Positions 43,768-52,346 of a stretch of DNA of 64,000 nt are shown in pieces. Origin of the DNA: Novosphingobium subterraneum (GTDB lineage: Bacteria; Pseudomonadota; Alphaproteobacteria; Sphingomonadales; Sphingomonadaceae). The stretch spans positions 48,211 through 112,210 of the forward strand of contig NZ_JRVC01000023.1 in assembly GCF_000807925.1 (NCBI RefSeq). The letters are read 5' to 3'. The stretch's first letter is position 1. Each line of letters begins with the position of its first letter. The translations under genes were made by a program, and so were the position numbers. The notes under the pieces are model-generated. The model saw only the letters and a program-made list of their open reading frames with translations, ran no database searches and was not told the DNA's origin.

Positions 43768-44400
43768 TCAGACCCAGGGTCTTTCACGATACCATTTGGT
43801 TATCACGTACTTGAGGCCCTTGCGCACCTTCATGGCATGGTGAAGCGTGGCCGGGTTCACCGAACCATCGGGACGACGATTGTTCCAGCACACCAGCTTG
43901 CCTTTTTCGGGCTGGATGATCTTGTCGATCACCTTGAACCGCGTTGCACCGCCCGCCTCGACATCGTTGAGATAGACCATGAAGGTCCACGTGCGCTGAC
44001 CTGCTACGTGGCAATATCGCTGGAAGTCTGCGCCATGAGGATCGAAGTAATCCGTGTGCGATTTGAATTCCTGCCCCGGTTCGTACCGCTGACCCTGAAT
44101 GGGTTCGCCGAACTGTCGATCAATTCCCGAGATTGCCGAGATCTTTTCGTCCAGCGCAACGATCTCCGGCTCCTGCATCGGCAGATCGCAGGTTTCGCTC
44201 GTCCGGAAATAGTGGTCACCGTTGGCATCTGCGATTGTGGAAGGCCGGCGGTCACGATCGATCCTAGCGATGAGCGAAGCGCATTCCCGATCGCTCAGAA
44301 ATCCGCGCAGCATGAACATCTCGAGTCTGGGCGTTGGCACGCGCATCATTCCCGGCAAGGTCAGCAAGCGGTCGGCAGAAGCTTCATTGGCGGGCGTCAT
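43768..44400 (-). CDS. 2-oxoglutarate/Fe(II)-dependent oxygenase, prolyl-4-hydroxylase type
   Basis: 210 residues from ATG 44400 (MTPANEASADRLLTLPGMM). Double-stranded beta-helix with the metal triad: His and Asp in HTDYFDP, distal His in TLHHAMKV, followed by the 2OG-binding Lys in KGLKYVITKWYRERPWV. The SDRECASLIARID beginning and the conserved FMVYLNDVEAGGATRF belong to the prolyl-4-hydroxylase alpha-subunit-like family; in bacteria its substrates are mostly unknown. ATG 44487 is a possible longer start. Convergent with MarR (4-base gap) and divergent from gspH. Confidence 0.88.
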   Translation of the reverse strand: MTPANEASADRLLTLPGMMRVPTPRLEMFMLRGFLSDRECASLIARIDRDRRPSTIADANGDHYFRTSETCDLPMQEPEIVALDEKISAISGIDRQFGEPIQGQRYEPGQEFKSHTDYFDPHGADFQRYCHVAGQRTWTFMVYLNDVEAGGATRFKVIDKIIQPEKGKLVCWNNRRPDGSVNPATLHHAMKVRKGLKYVITKWYRERPWV

Positions 44401-44485
44401 CGCCGGTTCTCTACTCCAGCGACATGCCAGACTGCAACTTGAAGCCTCTGGTGTCTTGGTCGTAAAACCGTCACGTTCCTGCCGC

Positions 44486-44956
44486 ATGCGAGCTACCGTG
44501 CCCTGTCAGAGTCCATCCTGCGCTGTCCGCAACGGCTTCTCGCTGATCGAGATGATGGTGGTCCTGCTCGTGATGGGGCTGCTGGCGACCGCTGCAGTGC
44601 TGACGATCCCCGGCGATGGGCGCAAACTTCGCGACGAGGCCGAGCGCTTTGCAGCGCGAACGCTCGCGGCGCGGGACGAGGCCATTATTGGCGCGCGACC
44701 TGTATCGCTGGTAGTGAGCGAGAGGGGATACTACTTCGAAGGGCGCCGCGAAGGTCGTTGGCAGCCCTTGCCGGGCCGGGGCTTTGAACTTACGGGGTGG
44801 AATGCCGAGACCATTGTCGACGGCCAGCGGCAACGCATCGTTTTCGATTCGCTGGGGCTTGCCAGCAGCGAAGCCCTTATCCGCTTGCGGCGTGCTGAAG
44901 CGGCGCTTTCAATCCACCTGCGCCGCGACGGGAGCGTGATCGTCGATGGCGGCTGA
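44486..44956 (+). CDS. gspH: Type II secretion minor pseudopilin GspH
   Basis: 156 residues. Prepilin motif NG/FSLIEMMVVLLVMGLLATAAVLT with cleavage after Gly and Glu at +5; leader of 17 residues. The C-terminal globular part (RGYYFEGRREGRWQPLPGRGFELTGWN) fits GspH. Pseudopilins assemble the short secretion pilus. The start is not backed by a clear ribosome site. Overlaps gspI by 11 bases. Confidence 0.85.
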   Translation: MRATVPCQSPSCAVRNGFSLIEMMVVLLVMGLLATAAVLTIPGDGRKLRDEAERFAARTLAARDEAIIGARPVSLVVSERGYYFEGRREGRWQPLPGRGFELTGWNAETIVDGQRQRIVFDSLGLASSEALIRLRRAEAALSIHLRRDGSVIVDGG

Positions 44957-45320
44957 GCGCAATGGCTTCACCTTGCTCGAACTGCTCGTTGCACTTACCG
45001 TGTTTGCGATCGCGGCGCTTGCCCTGCTGCAGATGGAAGGCGCGAGTATCTCCCGCACCGCAGATCTGGACCAGCGCCTGCTCCGGGAAATCGTGGCGCA
45101 GAACATGGCGGCCGAGATACTGACCGATCCAGCGCCGCCGCCGGTCGGATCGGCTTCGGGCACCATAGAGAATGCGGGACGCCGCTTCCAGTGGACCCGC
45201 ACCGTCGAGATGCAGCAAGATTACGGCGTGTTGCGCATTGCTCTGTCGGTCCGCGAGACGACTCCGGGCGCGCAGAGCCAGGCTTTCATTCTCGATTTCA
45301 CCAGGCTGCCGGGAGCATGA
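44946..45320 (+). CDS. gspI: Type II secretion minor pseudopilin GspI
   Basis: 124 residues. MAAERNG/FTLLELLVALTVFAIAALALLQMEGASISR: short leader and consensus prepilin peptidase site. GspI, GspJ and GspK form the tip complex. Overlaps gspH and gspJ (ATGA) by a few bases, so all four are coupled. Confidence 0.9.
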   Translation: MAAERNGFTLLELLVALTVFAIAALALLQMEGASISRTADLDQRLLREIVAQNMAAEILTDPAPPPVGSASGTIENAGRRFQWTRTVEMQQDYGVLRIALSVRETTPGAQSQAFILDFTRLPGA

Positions 45321-45913
45321 GGCAGGAACCCTCGCCCAACGGCTTCACCTTGGTGGAGATGCTGGTGGCGCTTGCCCTGTTCGCGGTAATCGCGGTCGGC
45401 GCACTGGGACTGCTGCGGTTCTCGGTGGACGCGGAGCTTGCGAGCCGGGACAAGACGGAAAGCATCGCCAGCCAGCGACGGTTCCTGTCAGTTTGGACAG
45501 CGGATCTGGCTCAGGCGGTGCCGCGCCCTTCGCGTGACGCATCCGGCACGAGCCACCCGGCCTTCGAAGCCGATACCGATGGCGTGATGATCCGTTTTAC
45601 CCGGAGCGGCTGGGACAATGTCGATGGCGCGCCGCGTCCGAGCTTGCAGAAGGTCGAGTACCGAATCGCCGCAGGAGCACTGGTTCGCGCAGGCTATCCC
45701 TTTCCCGATGGCTCTGTTGCAGAAGCCGGAGCGGATGTTCTCTCCCTCAGCGCGCCGGCCACGGTGCGTTTCCGGGCGAAAGACGGCAATTGGCGCGATC
45801 GCTGGGACCCGCAACTGTCGACTGAACTGCCCGTGGCGATCGAGCTGCTGATCCCGCAAAAGGGCGTGCCGCCGTTGCGGGTGGTCTCCCTTGTCGGGGT
45901 GAACTATCAGTGA
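45317..45913 (+). CDS. gspJ: Type II secretion minor pseudopilin GspJ
   Basis: 198 residues. MRQEPSPNG/FTLVEMLVALALFAVIAVGALGLLRF and a globular part with WTADLAQAVPRPSRD and ATVRFRAKDGNWRDRWDPQLSTELPVAIELLI typical for GspJ. Starts inside the gspI stop (ATGA) and ends inside the gspK start (GTGA). Confidence 0.92.
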   Translation: MRQEPSPNGFTLVEMLVALALFAVIAVGALGLLRFSVDAELASRDKTESIASQRRFLSVWTADLAQAVPRPSRDASGTSHPAFEADTDGVMIRFTRSGWDNVDGAPRPSLQKVEYRIAAGALVRAGYPFPDGSVAEAGADVLSLSAPATVRFRAKDGNWRDRWDPQLSTELPVAIELLIPQKGVPPLRVVSLVGVNYQ

Positions 45914-46893
45914 GGCCGCATGACCCTCGCGAGCGTGGCGCAGCTTTGCTCTCCGTCCTGCTGCTGGTCGCCGTGATGGCAGTCATTGCGGCGTTGATGC
46001 TCGACCGTCTCAATCTGGCCACGCGCCTTGCCGCCAATGGCCAGGCCATGACGCAAGCGAGGCTCTATGCGACAAGCGCCGAGACGCTGGCGATGGCGCG
46101 GATCAAGGCGCTCGTCGAAACCTCCCAGGAAAGGACGGTAGATCGCAGCGGTCTGCTCGGTCGAGACTTTCCGCTGCCCTTGCCGCGCGGCACCGTGATG
46201 GCGCGCGTTGATGATGCGGGGAACTGCTTCAATCTCAATTCGCTCGTCGAAGCCGATGTGCAAGGCGCCTTGCGCCTCAGGCTGGTCGGGCTGGGCCAGA
46301 TGCGGGCATTGATGAAGGGTCTGGCCATTCCCGAAGCGGAAGCGGCCATCATAAGCGATTCGATTGCCGATTGGATCGACAGTGACAATGCGCCGGCTCC
46401 AAATGGTGCCGAGGACGACAGCTATCAGGGCCGTGCCGTCCCCTACCGCACGGCCGGCCGGTTGATCAGCGACGTCAGCGAGATTCGCGCGGTGCGGGGG
46501 ATGACGCCGCAATTCTATGAGCGTTTGCGCCCATGGCTCTGTGCCTTGCCCGGGGCGGACCTGTCGCCGATCAACGTCAACACGCTGCGCCCGGATCAGG
46601 CCCTCCTGCTGACGATGATTGCACCCCAGGCGATTCCCGCGCAGCGCGCCCGCGCCATGTTGGCGGCACGACCTGCTCTTGGCTGGAAAAGTCCCGATGA
46701 AGCCTTGCGTGGCGTGGGAGGGGAGGGCGCTGCTGTTCCTCTCAACCAGTTGCAGGTGCGCAGCCGCTGGTTCCTGCTTACGCAGACAGTGACGGTCGAC
46801 TCGGTCAGCGTGGAGGAGCAGGCATTGATCGATGTCGGCGTGAACCCGCCGCGCGTCGCTTTCCGCAGCTGGGGGGACAGGTTCAACCGCTGA
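45910..46893 (+). CDS. gspK: Type II secretion pseudopilin GspK
   Basis: 327 residues, GTG start at 45910. N-terminus RGAALLSVLLLVAVMAVIAALMLDRLNLA lacks the +5 Glu, as GspK does, and the large globular part (NSLVEADVQGALRLR, DWIDSDNAPAPNGAEDDSY, YRTAGRLISDVSEIRAVRGM, LSPINVNTLRPDQALLL) is diagnostic. It caps the pseudopilus. The other gsp genes (C-G, L, M) are not in the window. Confidence 0.92.
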   Translation: MRPHDPRERGAALLSVLLLVAVMAVIAALMLDRLNLATRLAANGQAMTQARLYATSAETLAMARIKALVETSQERTVDRSGLLGRDFPLPLPRGTVMARVDDAGNCFNLNSLVEADVQGALRLRLVGLGQMRALMKGLAIPEAEAAIISDSIADWIDSDNAPAPNGAEDDSYQGRAVPYRTAGRLISDVSEIRAVRGMTPQFYERLRPWLCALPGADLSPINVNTLRPDQALLLTMIAPQAIPAQRARAMLAARPALGWKSPDEALRGVGGEGAAVPLNQLQVRSRWFLLTQTVTVDSVSVEEQALIDVGVNPPRVAFRSWGDRFNR

Positions 46894-46982
46894 ATCGTCG
46901 CCACCCGCAAATTTCCGCTTCCATTTGTCCCGCCTTTCTGCAAAGGGGCCACCCCGCGCAGAGCAAACCTGCGCAGCAATGT

Positions 46983-47060
46983 GGCGACCGTAGCTCAGTT
47001 GGTTAGAGCGCCGGTTTGTGGTACCGGAGGTCGTGGGTTCGAACCCCATCGGTCGCCCCA
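46983..47060 (+). tRNA. tRNA-His (anticodon GTG)
   Basis: 78 nt. Encoded G-1 (46983) and discriminator C73, the histidine identity pair; acceptor GCGACCG/CGGTCGC, D-arm TAGCTCAGTTGGTTAGAGC, anticodon loop TTTGTGGT, T-arm GTGGGTTCGAACCCCAT; CCA encoded. Confidence 0.97.
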
Positions 47061-47213
47061 TTCTCTCCTGACATCAAAGGCATTTTCGCCATGTCGTATC
47101 GCCTTTTGGTACGGCTCGGCGCCATTGCGCTTGCCCCGTGGCGCGGCAAGTGGCAGAGCGATAATGGACCGGCGGCGGGGGTCGCCGGGAGAAGGATCAG
47201 ATTCCCCGCGCCC

Positions 47214-47942
47214 ATGCACGGATTTGCCAATCCCGCCCGTTTCCTGCGCCTTGCCCGCTGGATGATGCCGTTGCTTCTGGTGTCCGGCCTGCTCCTGTCG
47301 ATGGGGGCGGTACTCTATGGCGCAATCGTTGTGCCGCCCGATCGGCTCATGGGCGATACGGTCCGCATCCTGTTCATTCATGTTCCGGCAGCCTGGCTCG
47401 GCATGGCTGGCTGGTCCACCATTGCCATCGCCAGTCTCGTCGAGCTCGTCTGGCGGCACCCGTTGGCAGCCATTGCAGGGCGGGCGGCCGCGGTTCCCGG
47501 CGCGACGTTCACGGCAATCTGCCTCGCCACCGGCTCGATCTGGGCGCGGCCCACTTGGGGCACGTGGTGGGTCTGGGATGGGCGCCTTACCAGTTTCCTC
47601 GTCCTGCTGTTCCTTTACTTCGGCTATATCGCACTGTCCGGCGCGGCGCAGCGCGACATGGCAGGCGGAGGTGGCGGCAGTCGCATCACGGCTATCTTCG
47701 GGCTGGTCGGTGCTATCAACATCCCGATCATCAATCGTTCAGTGGTGTGGTGGAACAGTCTGCATCAACCTCCATCTATCACGGCCGGCAAGTCTGCAAT
47801 TGATGGCACCTTTCTGTGGCCCCTGCTGATTGCCGCACTCGGCTTCAGCCTCGTGTTCGGCGGCGTGGTCCTTGCGCGGATGCGCACTCTTCTGGCCGAT
47901 ATCCAGGCCGAGGCGCGGCTGCGCCGGAAAGCGATGGCGTAA
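47214..47942 (+). CDS. ccmC: Heme exporter/handling protein CcmC
   Basis: 242 residues, six membrane helices, with the tryptophan-rich heme-handling WWVWDGRLTSFL motif and periplasmic His residues (IHVPAAW, SLHQPPSI). Delivers heme to CcmE in cytochrome c maturation. ATG 47214 (MHGFANPARFLRLARWMMPLL) gives the family length; ATG 47091 would add 41 residues of low-complexity sequence after tRNA-His. ccmA and ccmB are not upstream, which is unusual. Confidence 0.92.
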   Translation: MHGFANPARFLRLARWMMPLLLVSGLLLSMGAVLYGAIVVPPDRLMGDTVRILFIHVPAAWLGMAGWSTIAIASLVELVWRHPLAAIAGRAAAVPGATFTAICLATGSIWARPTWGTWWVWDGRLTSFLVLLFLYFGYIALSGAAQRDMAGGGGGSRITAIFGLVGAINIPIINRSVVWWNSLHQPPSITAGKSAIDGTFLWPLLIAALGFSLVFGGVVLARMRTLLADIQAEARLRRKAMA

Positions 47943-47949
47943 ACGTACG

Positions 47950-48090
47950 ATGCGCGAAGGTCTTCAGCAGTGGGATTACGTGGCAGCAGCCCTGGCAATC
48001 GGCGTGATCGGCACGCTGGTGCTGGTAGGCTGGACGCTGGTGGCGATGATCCGGGCGGAACGCCGTCGTGACAAGGTGAGAGGCAAGTGA
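47950..48090 (+). CDS. ccmD: CcmD small membrane protein
   Basis: 46 residues: MREGLQQWDYVAAALAIGVIG, one membrane helix and a basic tail (RAERRRDKVRGK). Position between ccmC and ccmE and this topology identify CcmD, which stabilises the CcmC-heme-CcmE complex. The last codons overlap ccmE (GTGA). Confidence 0.85.
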   Translation: MREGLQQWDYVAAALAIGVIGTLVLVGWTLVAMIRAERRRDKVRGK

Positions 48091-48566
48091 GCAGCATTTC
48101 CAGCGGCGGGCCAACCGGCGGCATCAAGCCGAAGCATCAGCGGCTCGTCCTGCTGGTCATTGCACTTGCTGCGCTGATCGGGGCAGGGCTGCTTGCGGCC
48201 TATGCCTTGTCAAACCAGGCCAGCTACTTCTACGTGCCGAGCGACCTGGTGAGAGACAAGCCGGAGCAGGGCCGCGCCATCCGCCTCGGCGGCATGGTCG
48301 AGCAGGGCTCGCTCAAGACGCAGGCCGATGGCGTGACGATCGATTTCATCGTCGGCGACGGCAAGGCCCGCGTGCCGGTCCGCTATACCGGCATTACCCC
48401 GGATCTCTTCGTCGAGGGATCGGGCGTCGTCGCCGAGGGCCGGATGGAGGGCGACACTTTCGTCGCCGACAATCTTCTTGCCAAGCATGACGAGAAGTAC
48501 GTTCCCCGCCAGATGGGCGACATGACCGCCGCACAGGCCAAGCAAGTGGTGGCCGAAACCAAATGA
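48087..48566 (+). CDS. ccmE: Heme chaperone CcmE
   Basis: 159 residues, GTG start. N-terminal membrane anchor (LVLLVIALAALIGAGLLAAYAL) and periplasmic OB fold ending FVADNLLAKHDEKYVPRQM, with the heme-binding His (HDEKY). Receives heme from CcmC and passes it to CcmF. Overlaps ccmD and ccmF by 4 bases each. Confidence 0.95.
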   Translation: MSSISSGGPTGGIKPKHQRLVLLVIALAALIGAGLLAAYALSNQASYFYVPSDLVRDKPEQGRAIRLGGMVEQGSLKTQADGVTIDFIVGDGKARVPVRYTGITPDLFVEGSGVVAEGRMEGDTFVADNLLAKHDEKYVPRQMGDMTAAQAKQVVAETK

Positions 48567-50518
48567 TCGCAGAACTCGGTCTTGCCGTATTGTGGATGGC
48601 GGCAGCGCTTGCCGTGTTGCAGCTGTTCGCCGGTTTCTCGGCGCTTCGGCCGGGCGGGAAGGTGCTGGCCGGCGTGGTTCGGCCGCTCGCGGTGATGCAG
48701 GGGGCACTGGTTGCGGTGTCCTTCCTCTGCCTGATCGACCTTTTTCTCGAGACCGATCTTTCGGTGAAGCTCGTCGCCGAGAATAGCCATTCGATGAAGC
48801 CATTCATCTTCAAGCTGGCTGGAACCTGGGGCAACCACGAAGGCTCGATGCTGCTGTGGGTGACGATCATGGCGGTTTCGGGCGGCATCGTTGCCCTGGT
48901 CGAGAAGCGCCTGCGCGAGGAAACGCTGCTGGCCACGCTTGCTGGGCAAGCCTTCGTCAGCCTTGGCTTCTATGCCTTCCTGCTCCTGTCGTCGAACCCG
49001 TTCGAACGACTGCCGGAACCGGCACCGGAAGGAGCAGGGCTGAACCCGCTTCTCCAGGATATCGGCCTCGCGTTCCACCCGCCGACGCTGTACGTCGGCT
49101 ATGTCGGTCTTTCGGTCGCCTTCAGCTTCGCCATTGGCGCGCTGATCACGCGCGATGTTGGTCCCGCGTTTGCCCGGGCGATGCGTCCCTGGGTACTTGG
49201 TGCATGGATTTTCCTTACCATCGGCATCACTGCCGGTTCCTACTGGGCATACTACACGCTCGGCTGGGGCGGCTGGTGGTTCTGGGACCCGGTCGAGAAC
49301 GCTTCGCTGATGCCCTGGTTGGCGGCGACGGCGCTGCTGCATTCGGCTTCGGTGCTGGCGAGCCGCAATGCCTTGCGGGCCTGGACCGTGATGCTCGGCG
49401 TGATTGCTTTCTCGATGTCGATGGTGGGCACGTTCCTTGTCCGCTCTGGCATTCTGACCTCGGTTCACGCCTTCGCAGTCGATCCTGAGCGCGGCTCGTT
49501 CATCCTTGCGCTGCTGGCGATTTACATCGGCGGTGCATTGGCTCTGTTCGGCGTTCGCGCCTCGACCGTCACCGAAGGTGAGCGGTTCAGCGTGTTCAGC
49601 CGCGAATCCAGCCTGGTGTTCAACAACGTGATGCTGTGCGGCATTCTCGGCATCGTGCTTCTGGGCACGCTTTACCCCCTGCTGACCGAGGCGTTCGGAG
49701 CCAAGGTCTCGGTCGGTCCGCCGTATTTCAATCCGGTCTCGGCCATTTTCGCGATCCCGATGATGATGGTCATGGCGGTCGGACCATTGCTGCGCTGGCG
49801 CAAGGACAAGCCGGGGCGGATAACCGCCACCGTCGCGGTGCCCGCATTGCTGGCGGCATTGGTGCTGCTGGCCGTTGCGGTCATGGCGCCGGGCATTCGT
49901 GTGCTGCCGATGCTGGGCATCGCCGTGGGCGCAGGGCTCGCAGTGGCGAGCTGGTTCCCGCTGCGTGGCCGCAATCTGCGCCGCACGCCGCTGGCGGTCT
50001 ATGGCATGGTCTTCGGGCACTTCGGCATTGCCGTGGCGCTGCTTGGCGCGGCGGCAGAAAGTGCATTCTCGACCGAGCGCCTCGCCGCCATGAACGTTGG
50101 CGATACGCAGACCGTGGGGCCGATCTCGCTCAAGCTGCAAAGCGTCGAGCCGGTGGCGGGGCCGAACTGGACCGCGCTGGAGGCCACCGTCAGCGCATCG
50201 TACAAGGGCGGTACGCCGGTAACGCTTCACCCGCAGGCGCGCACTTTCACCTCGCCGCCGGGCGAGCGCACAGAATCCGCGCTGCACACGCGGTGGAACG
50301 GCCAGCTCTACGCAGTCTTGGGCAACGAGGGTGAGGACGGCCGCTGGCAGATGCGCTTCTGGTGGAAGCCCTTCGTGCCACTGCTATGGCTGGGTGGCCT
50401 GCTCGTGGCCTTTGGTGGCCTGCTCGCCTTGATTGGTCGCGCGGCGCACGACGTCCGTCGCCTGCGCGCTGAAGGGAAGATTGCCTGGCGCAAGTCGCAG
50501 CAGGAGCAGCTCAAGTGA
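48563..50518 (+). CDS. ccmF: Cytochrome c heme lyase CcmF
   Basis: 651 residues, many membrane helices. WWD domain GWGGWWFWDPVENASLMPWL with heme-binding His in flanking loops (WGNHEGSMLL, ALLHSASVL). Attaches heme to apocytochromes together with CcmH and CcmI. Length normal for single-chain CcmF. ATGA overlap with ccmE, GTGA with ccmG. Confidence 0.97.
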   Translation: MIAELGLAVLWMAAALAVLQLFAGFSALRPGGKVLAGVVRPLAVMQGALVAVSFLCLIDLFLETDLSVKLVAENSHSMKPFIFKLAGTWGNHEGSMLLWVTIMAVSGGIVALVEKRLREETLLATLAGQAFVSLGFYAFLLLSSNPFERLPEPAPEGAGLNPLLQDIGLAFHPPTLYVGYVGLSVAFSFAIGALITRDVGPAFARAMRPWVLGAWIFLTIGITAGSYWAYYTLGWGGWWFWDPVENASLMPWLAATALLHSASVLASRNALRAWTVMLGVIAFSMSMVGTFLVRSGILTSVHAFAVDPERGSFILALLAIYIGGALALFGVRASTVTEGERFSVFSRESSLVFNNVMLCGILGIVLLGTLYPLLTEAFGAKVSVGPPYFNPVSAIFAIPMMMVMAVGPLLRWRKDKPGRITATVAVPALLAALVLLAVAVMAPGIRVLPMLGIAVGAGLAVASWFPLRGRNLRRTPLAVYGMVFGHFGIAVALLGAAAESAFSTERLAAMNVGDTQTVGPISLKLQSVEPVAGPNWTALEATVSASYKGGTPVTLHPQARTFTSPPGERTESALHTRWNGQLYAVLGNEGEDGRWQMRFWWKPFVPLLWLGGLLVAFGGLLALIGRAAHDVRRLRAEGKIAWRKSQQEQLK

Positions 50519-51063
50519 CCGAGCCCGCGCCAAAGCGCTCCAGACTCGCCATCTGGCTGCCACTGATCCTGTTCGGCGCGTTCTTCGCCCTCGTGATCTG
50601 GGGCCTTGTTCGCCCGGCTGACCGTGAAGTCGCAAGCACCTTCATCGGCAAGCCTCTGCCGAGTTTCGATCTCCCGGCAGCAACCGATGACAGGCCTGGG
50701 CTGAACACTGCAGAGATGAAGGGCAAGCCAAGGCTTCTCAACGTCTTTGCGAGCTGGTGCATTCCGTGCGCCGTGGAAGCCCCACAGTTGGAAGCGCTGC
50801 GCCAGCAGGGCATCGAAATTGACGGTGTTGCCTTGCGTGATCGCAAGCAGGACCTTGAGGATTTTCTTGCCAGAAACGGCAATCCCTTTGCCCGCATCGG
50901 CAAGGACGACCTCTCCGAAGTGCAGCTCGCCATTGGCTCATCCGGCGTGCCGGAGACGTTCGTCATCGATGCCAAAGGGGTGATCCGGTACCAGCACATT
51001 GGCGAGATTCGCCCCGAGGATGTGCCGCTGATCCTTGAAAAGCTGAAGGAGGCGCAATCGTGA
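50515..51063 (+). CDS. ccmG: Thiol:disulfide interchange protein CcmG/DsbE
   Basis: 182 residues. One N-terminal membrane helix (LAIWLPLILFGAFFALVIWGLV) and a periplasmic thioredoxin fold with the WCIPC active site (NVFASWCIPCAVEAPQLEAL); reduces apocytochrome cysteines. GTG start inside the ccmF stop. Confidence 0.95.
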   Translation: MTEPAPKRSRLAIWLPLILFGAFFALVIWGLVRPADREVASTFIGKPLPSFDLPAATDDRPGLNTAEMKGKPRLLNVFASWCIPCAVEAPQLEALRQQGIEIDGVALRDRKQDLEDFLARNGNPFARIGKDDLSEVQLAIGSSGVPETFVIDAKGVIRYQHIGEIRPEDVPLILEKLKEAQS

Positions 51064-51485
51064 AGCGCCTGTTCTTCATGATCGTGGCGTTGCTGGCGGC
51101 TCAGCCCCTGTTCGCTCAGGATCAGCTGCCACCTGCGCCTTATGCCTACAAGCAGCTTGAAGACCCGACGCTGGAGGCCAAAGCACAACGGCTGATGGAA
51201 ACGCTGCGCTGCCTCAAGTGCCAGAGCCAGGCCATTTCGGATTCCGATGCGCCGATGGCCGGTGACATGCGGCATCAGGTCCGCACCCGCATCAAGGCGG
51301 GCGAGGATCCCGAGGCCATTCGCGCCTGGCTGGTTGAACGCTATGGCGATTACGTCAGCTACGCGCCGCAGAACAAACCGATCATGTGGCCGCTGTTTGC
51401 GGCACCGCTCGTCATTCTGCTCCTCGCTGCCGTTCTGCTGCGGGGGCGCTTCCGCAGGAGCATCAAGCCGGAGAACGGCCAATGA
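51060..51485 (+). CDS. ccmH: Cytochrome c maturation protein CcmH (CcmL-type)
   Basis: 141 residues. Signal/anchor (LFFMIVALLAAQPLFAQ), the LRCLKCQSQAI redox motif and a C-terminal membrane helix (LFAAPLVILLLAAVLL). Receives electrons from CcmG and reduces apocytochrome. The C-terminal TPR part is split off as ccmI. Confidence 0.95.
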   Translation: MKRLFFMIVALLAAQPLFAQDQLPPAPYAYKQLEDPTLEAKAQRLMETLRCLKCQSQAISDSDAPMAGDMRHQVRTRIKAGEDPEAIRAWLVERYGDYVSYAPQNKPIMWPLFAAPLVILLLAAVLLRGRFRRSIKPENGQ

Positions 51486-52180
51486 CCTGGGTCCTGATCC
51501 TGCTGATTGCCGCGATCGTCTTCGTGCTGTTGGCTTTCGTGTTGAAGATGCCGCGTGCCGGCTGGGAACTGTCAGGCGCGGCGTTGCTCGTGGGGATCGC
51601 AGGCTATGCGCTGCAAGGCCACCCGGGCGCGCCCGGCGCGCCCAAGGCGCCGATCGAGAACAAGCGCGCCGCGGACGAGGCTCTGGTCAAGCAGCGCCAG
51701 CAGATGGGTGACCAGTTTGCCCAGGGGCAGAGCTGGATGATCCTGGCAGACGGACTTGCCCGGCAGGGGCAATACGGCGCGGCCGCGGAGGTTTTGCGCA
51801 AGGGGACGCAACAGTTCCCCCAGGACGCAGACTTGTGGGTATCGCTCGGCAATGCGCTGGTCGGTCACAGCGATGGCATAATCACTCCCGCAGCGCAGTT
51901 CGCGTTCCAGAAGGCCGCGGCGATTGCGCCGGATCATCCCGGCCCACCGTTCTTCATGGGGCTGGCACTTGCCCAGTCCGGTAGGCTTGCCGATGCTCGC
52001 GCGATGTGGGCCGAACTGCTCCGGCGTTCTCCTGCAGACGCGCCCTATCGCGCCGATCTCTCGGAGCGAATCCAGCGCATCGACTCGATGCTTGGCGCAA
52101 CCTCGGGCGCGTCGACTGCCGGAGCGCCGGTTGCGGTGCCCTCGGCAGAGGCTGGCGGATCTGGTCAAGCTGCTGAATAA
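51482..52180 (+). CDS. ccmI: Cytochrome c biogenesis protein CcmI (TPR type)
   Basis: 232 residues. N-terminal membrane segments (VLILLIAAIVFVLLAFVL and LLVGIAGYAL), then TPR repeats (SWMILADGLARQGQYGAAAEVLRKG, AQFAFQKAAAIAPDHPGPPFFMGLALAQSGRLADAR). Chaperone for apocytochrome c that works with CcmF and CcmH. ATGA overlap with ccmH. Pro/Ala-rich, low-complexity C-terminus. Confidence 0.85.
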   Translation: MTWVLILLIAAIVFVLLAFVLKMPRAGWELSGAALLVGIAGYALQGHPGAPGAPKAPIENKRAADEALVKQRQQMGDQFAQGQSWMILADGLARQGQYGAAAEVLRKGTQQFPQDADLWVSLGNALVGHSDGIITPAAQFAFQKAAAIAPDHPGPPFFMGLALAQSGRLADARAMWAELLRRSPADAPYRADLSERIQRIDSMLGATSGASTAGAPVAVPSAEAGGSGQAAE

Positions 52181-52200
52181 AAATCAGAATTTTCTGATGA

Positions 52201-52225
52201 GGAACGGCCCCGTATGCCGTTCGTT
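52201..52225 (+). promoter_or_regulatory. Perfect sigma-EcfG-type promoter upstream of kup
   Basis: GGAAC (52201-52205), exactly 16 bases, CGTT (52222-52225), the general-stress (EcfG) consensus of alphaproteobacteria. It lies 121 bases before ATG 52347 in a spacer that also has a small palindrome ATCAGAATTTTCTGAT just before it. Transcription would lead only into kup. Confidence 0.55.
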
Positions 52226-52346
52226 AGGCTCCCGCGCGCCCGTGTTCCAGCCCATTGCGGGGGCATTGGGGCAGTGCTAAAGCGCCGCGCCGCGCCGCCC
52301 TTTCGGCGGTCGCGATCAAGGCTATGAGGCCGGGGGCACTGTTGCC

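Noticed and set aside
48383..50287. A 600-codon open frame antisense to ccmF, and similar long antisense frames over kup, dnaX, lon and rpsB
   Set aside because: High-GC shadow frames opposite strongly conserved genes; composition is Arg/His/Gln-rich, there are no ribosome sites, and the sense strand is certain.
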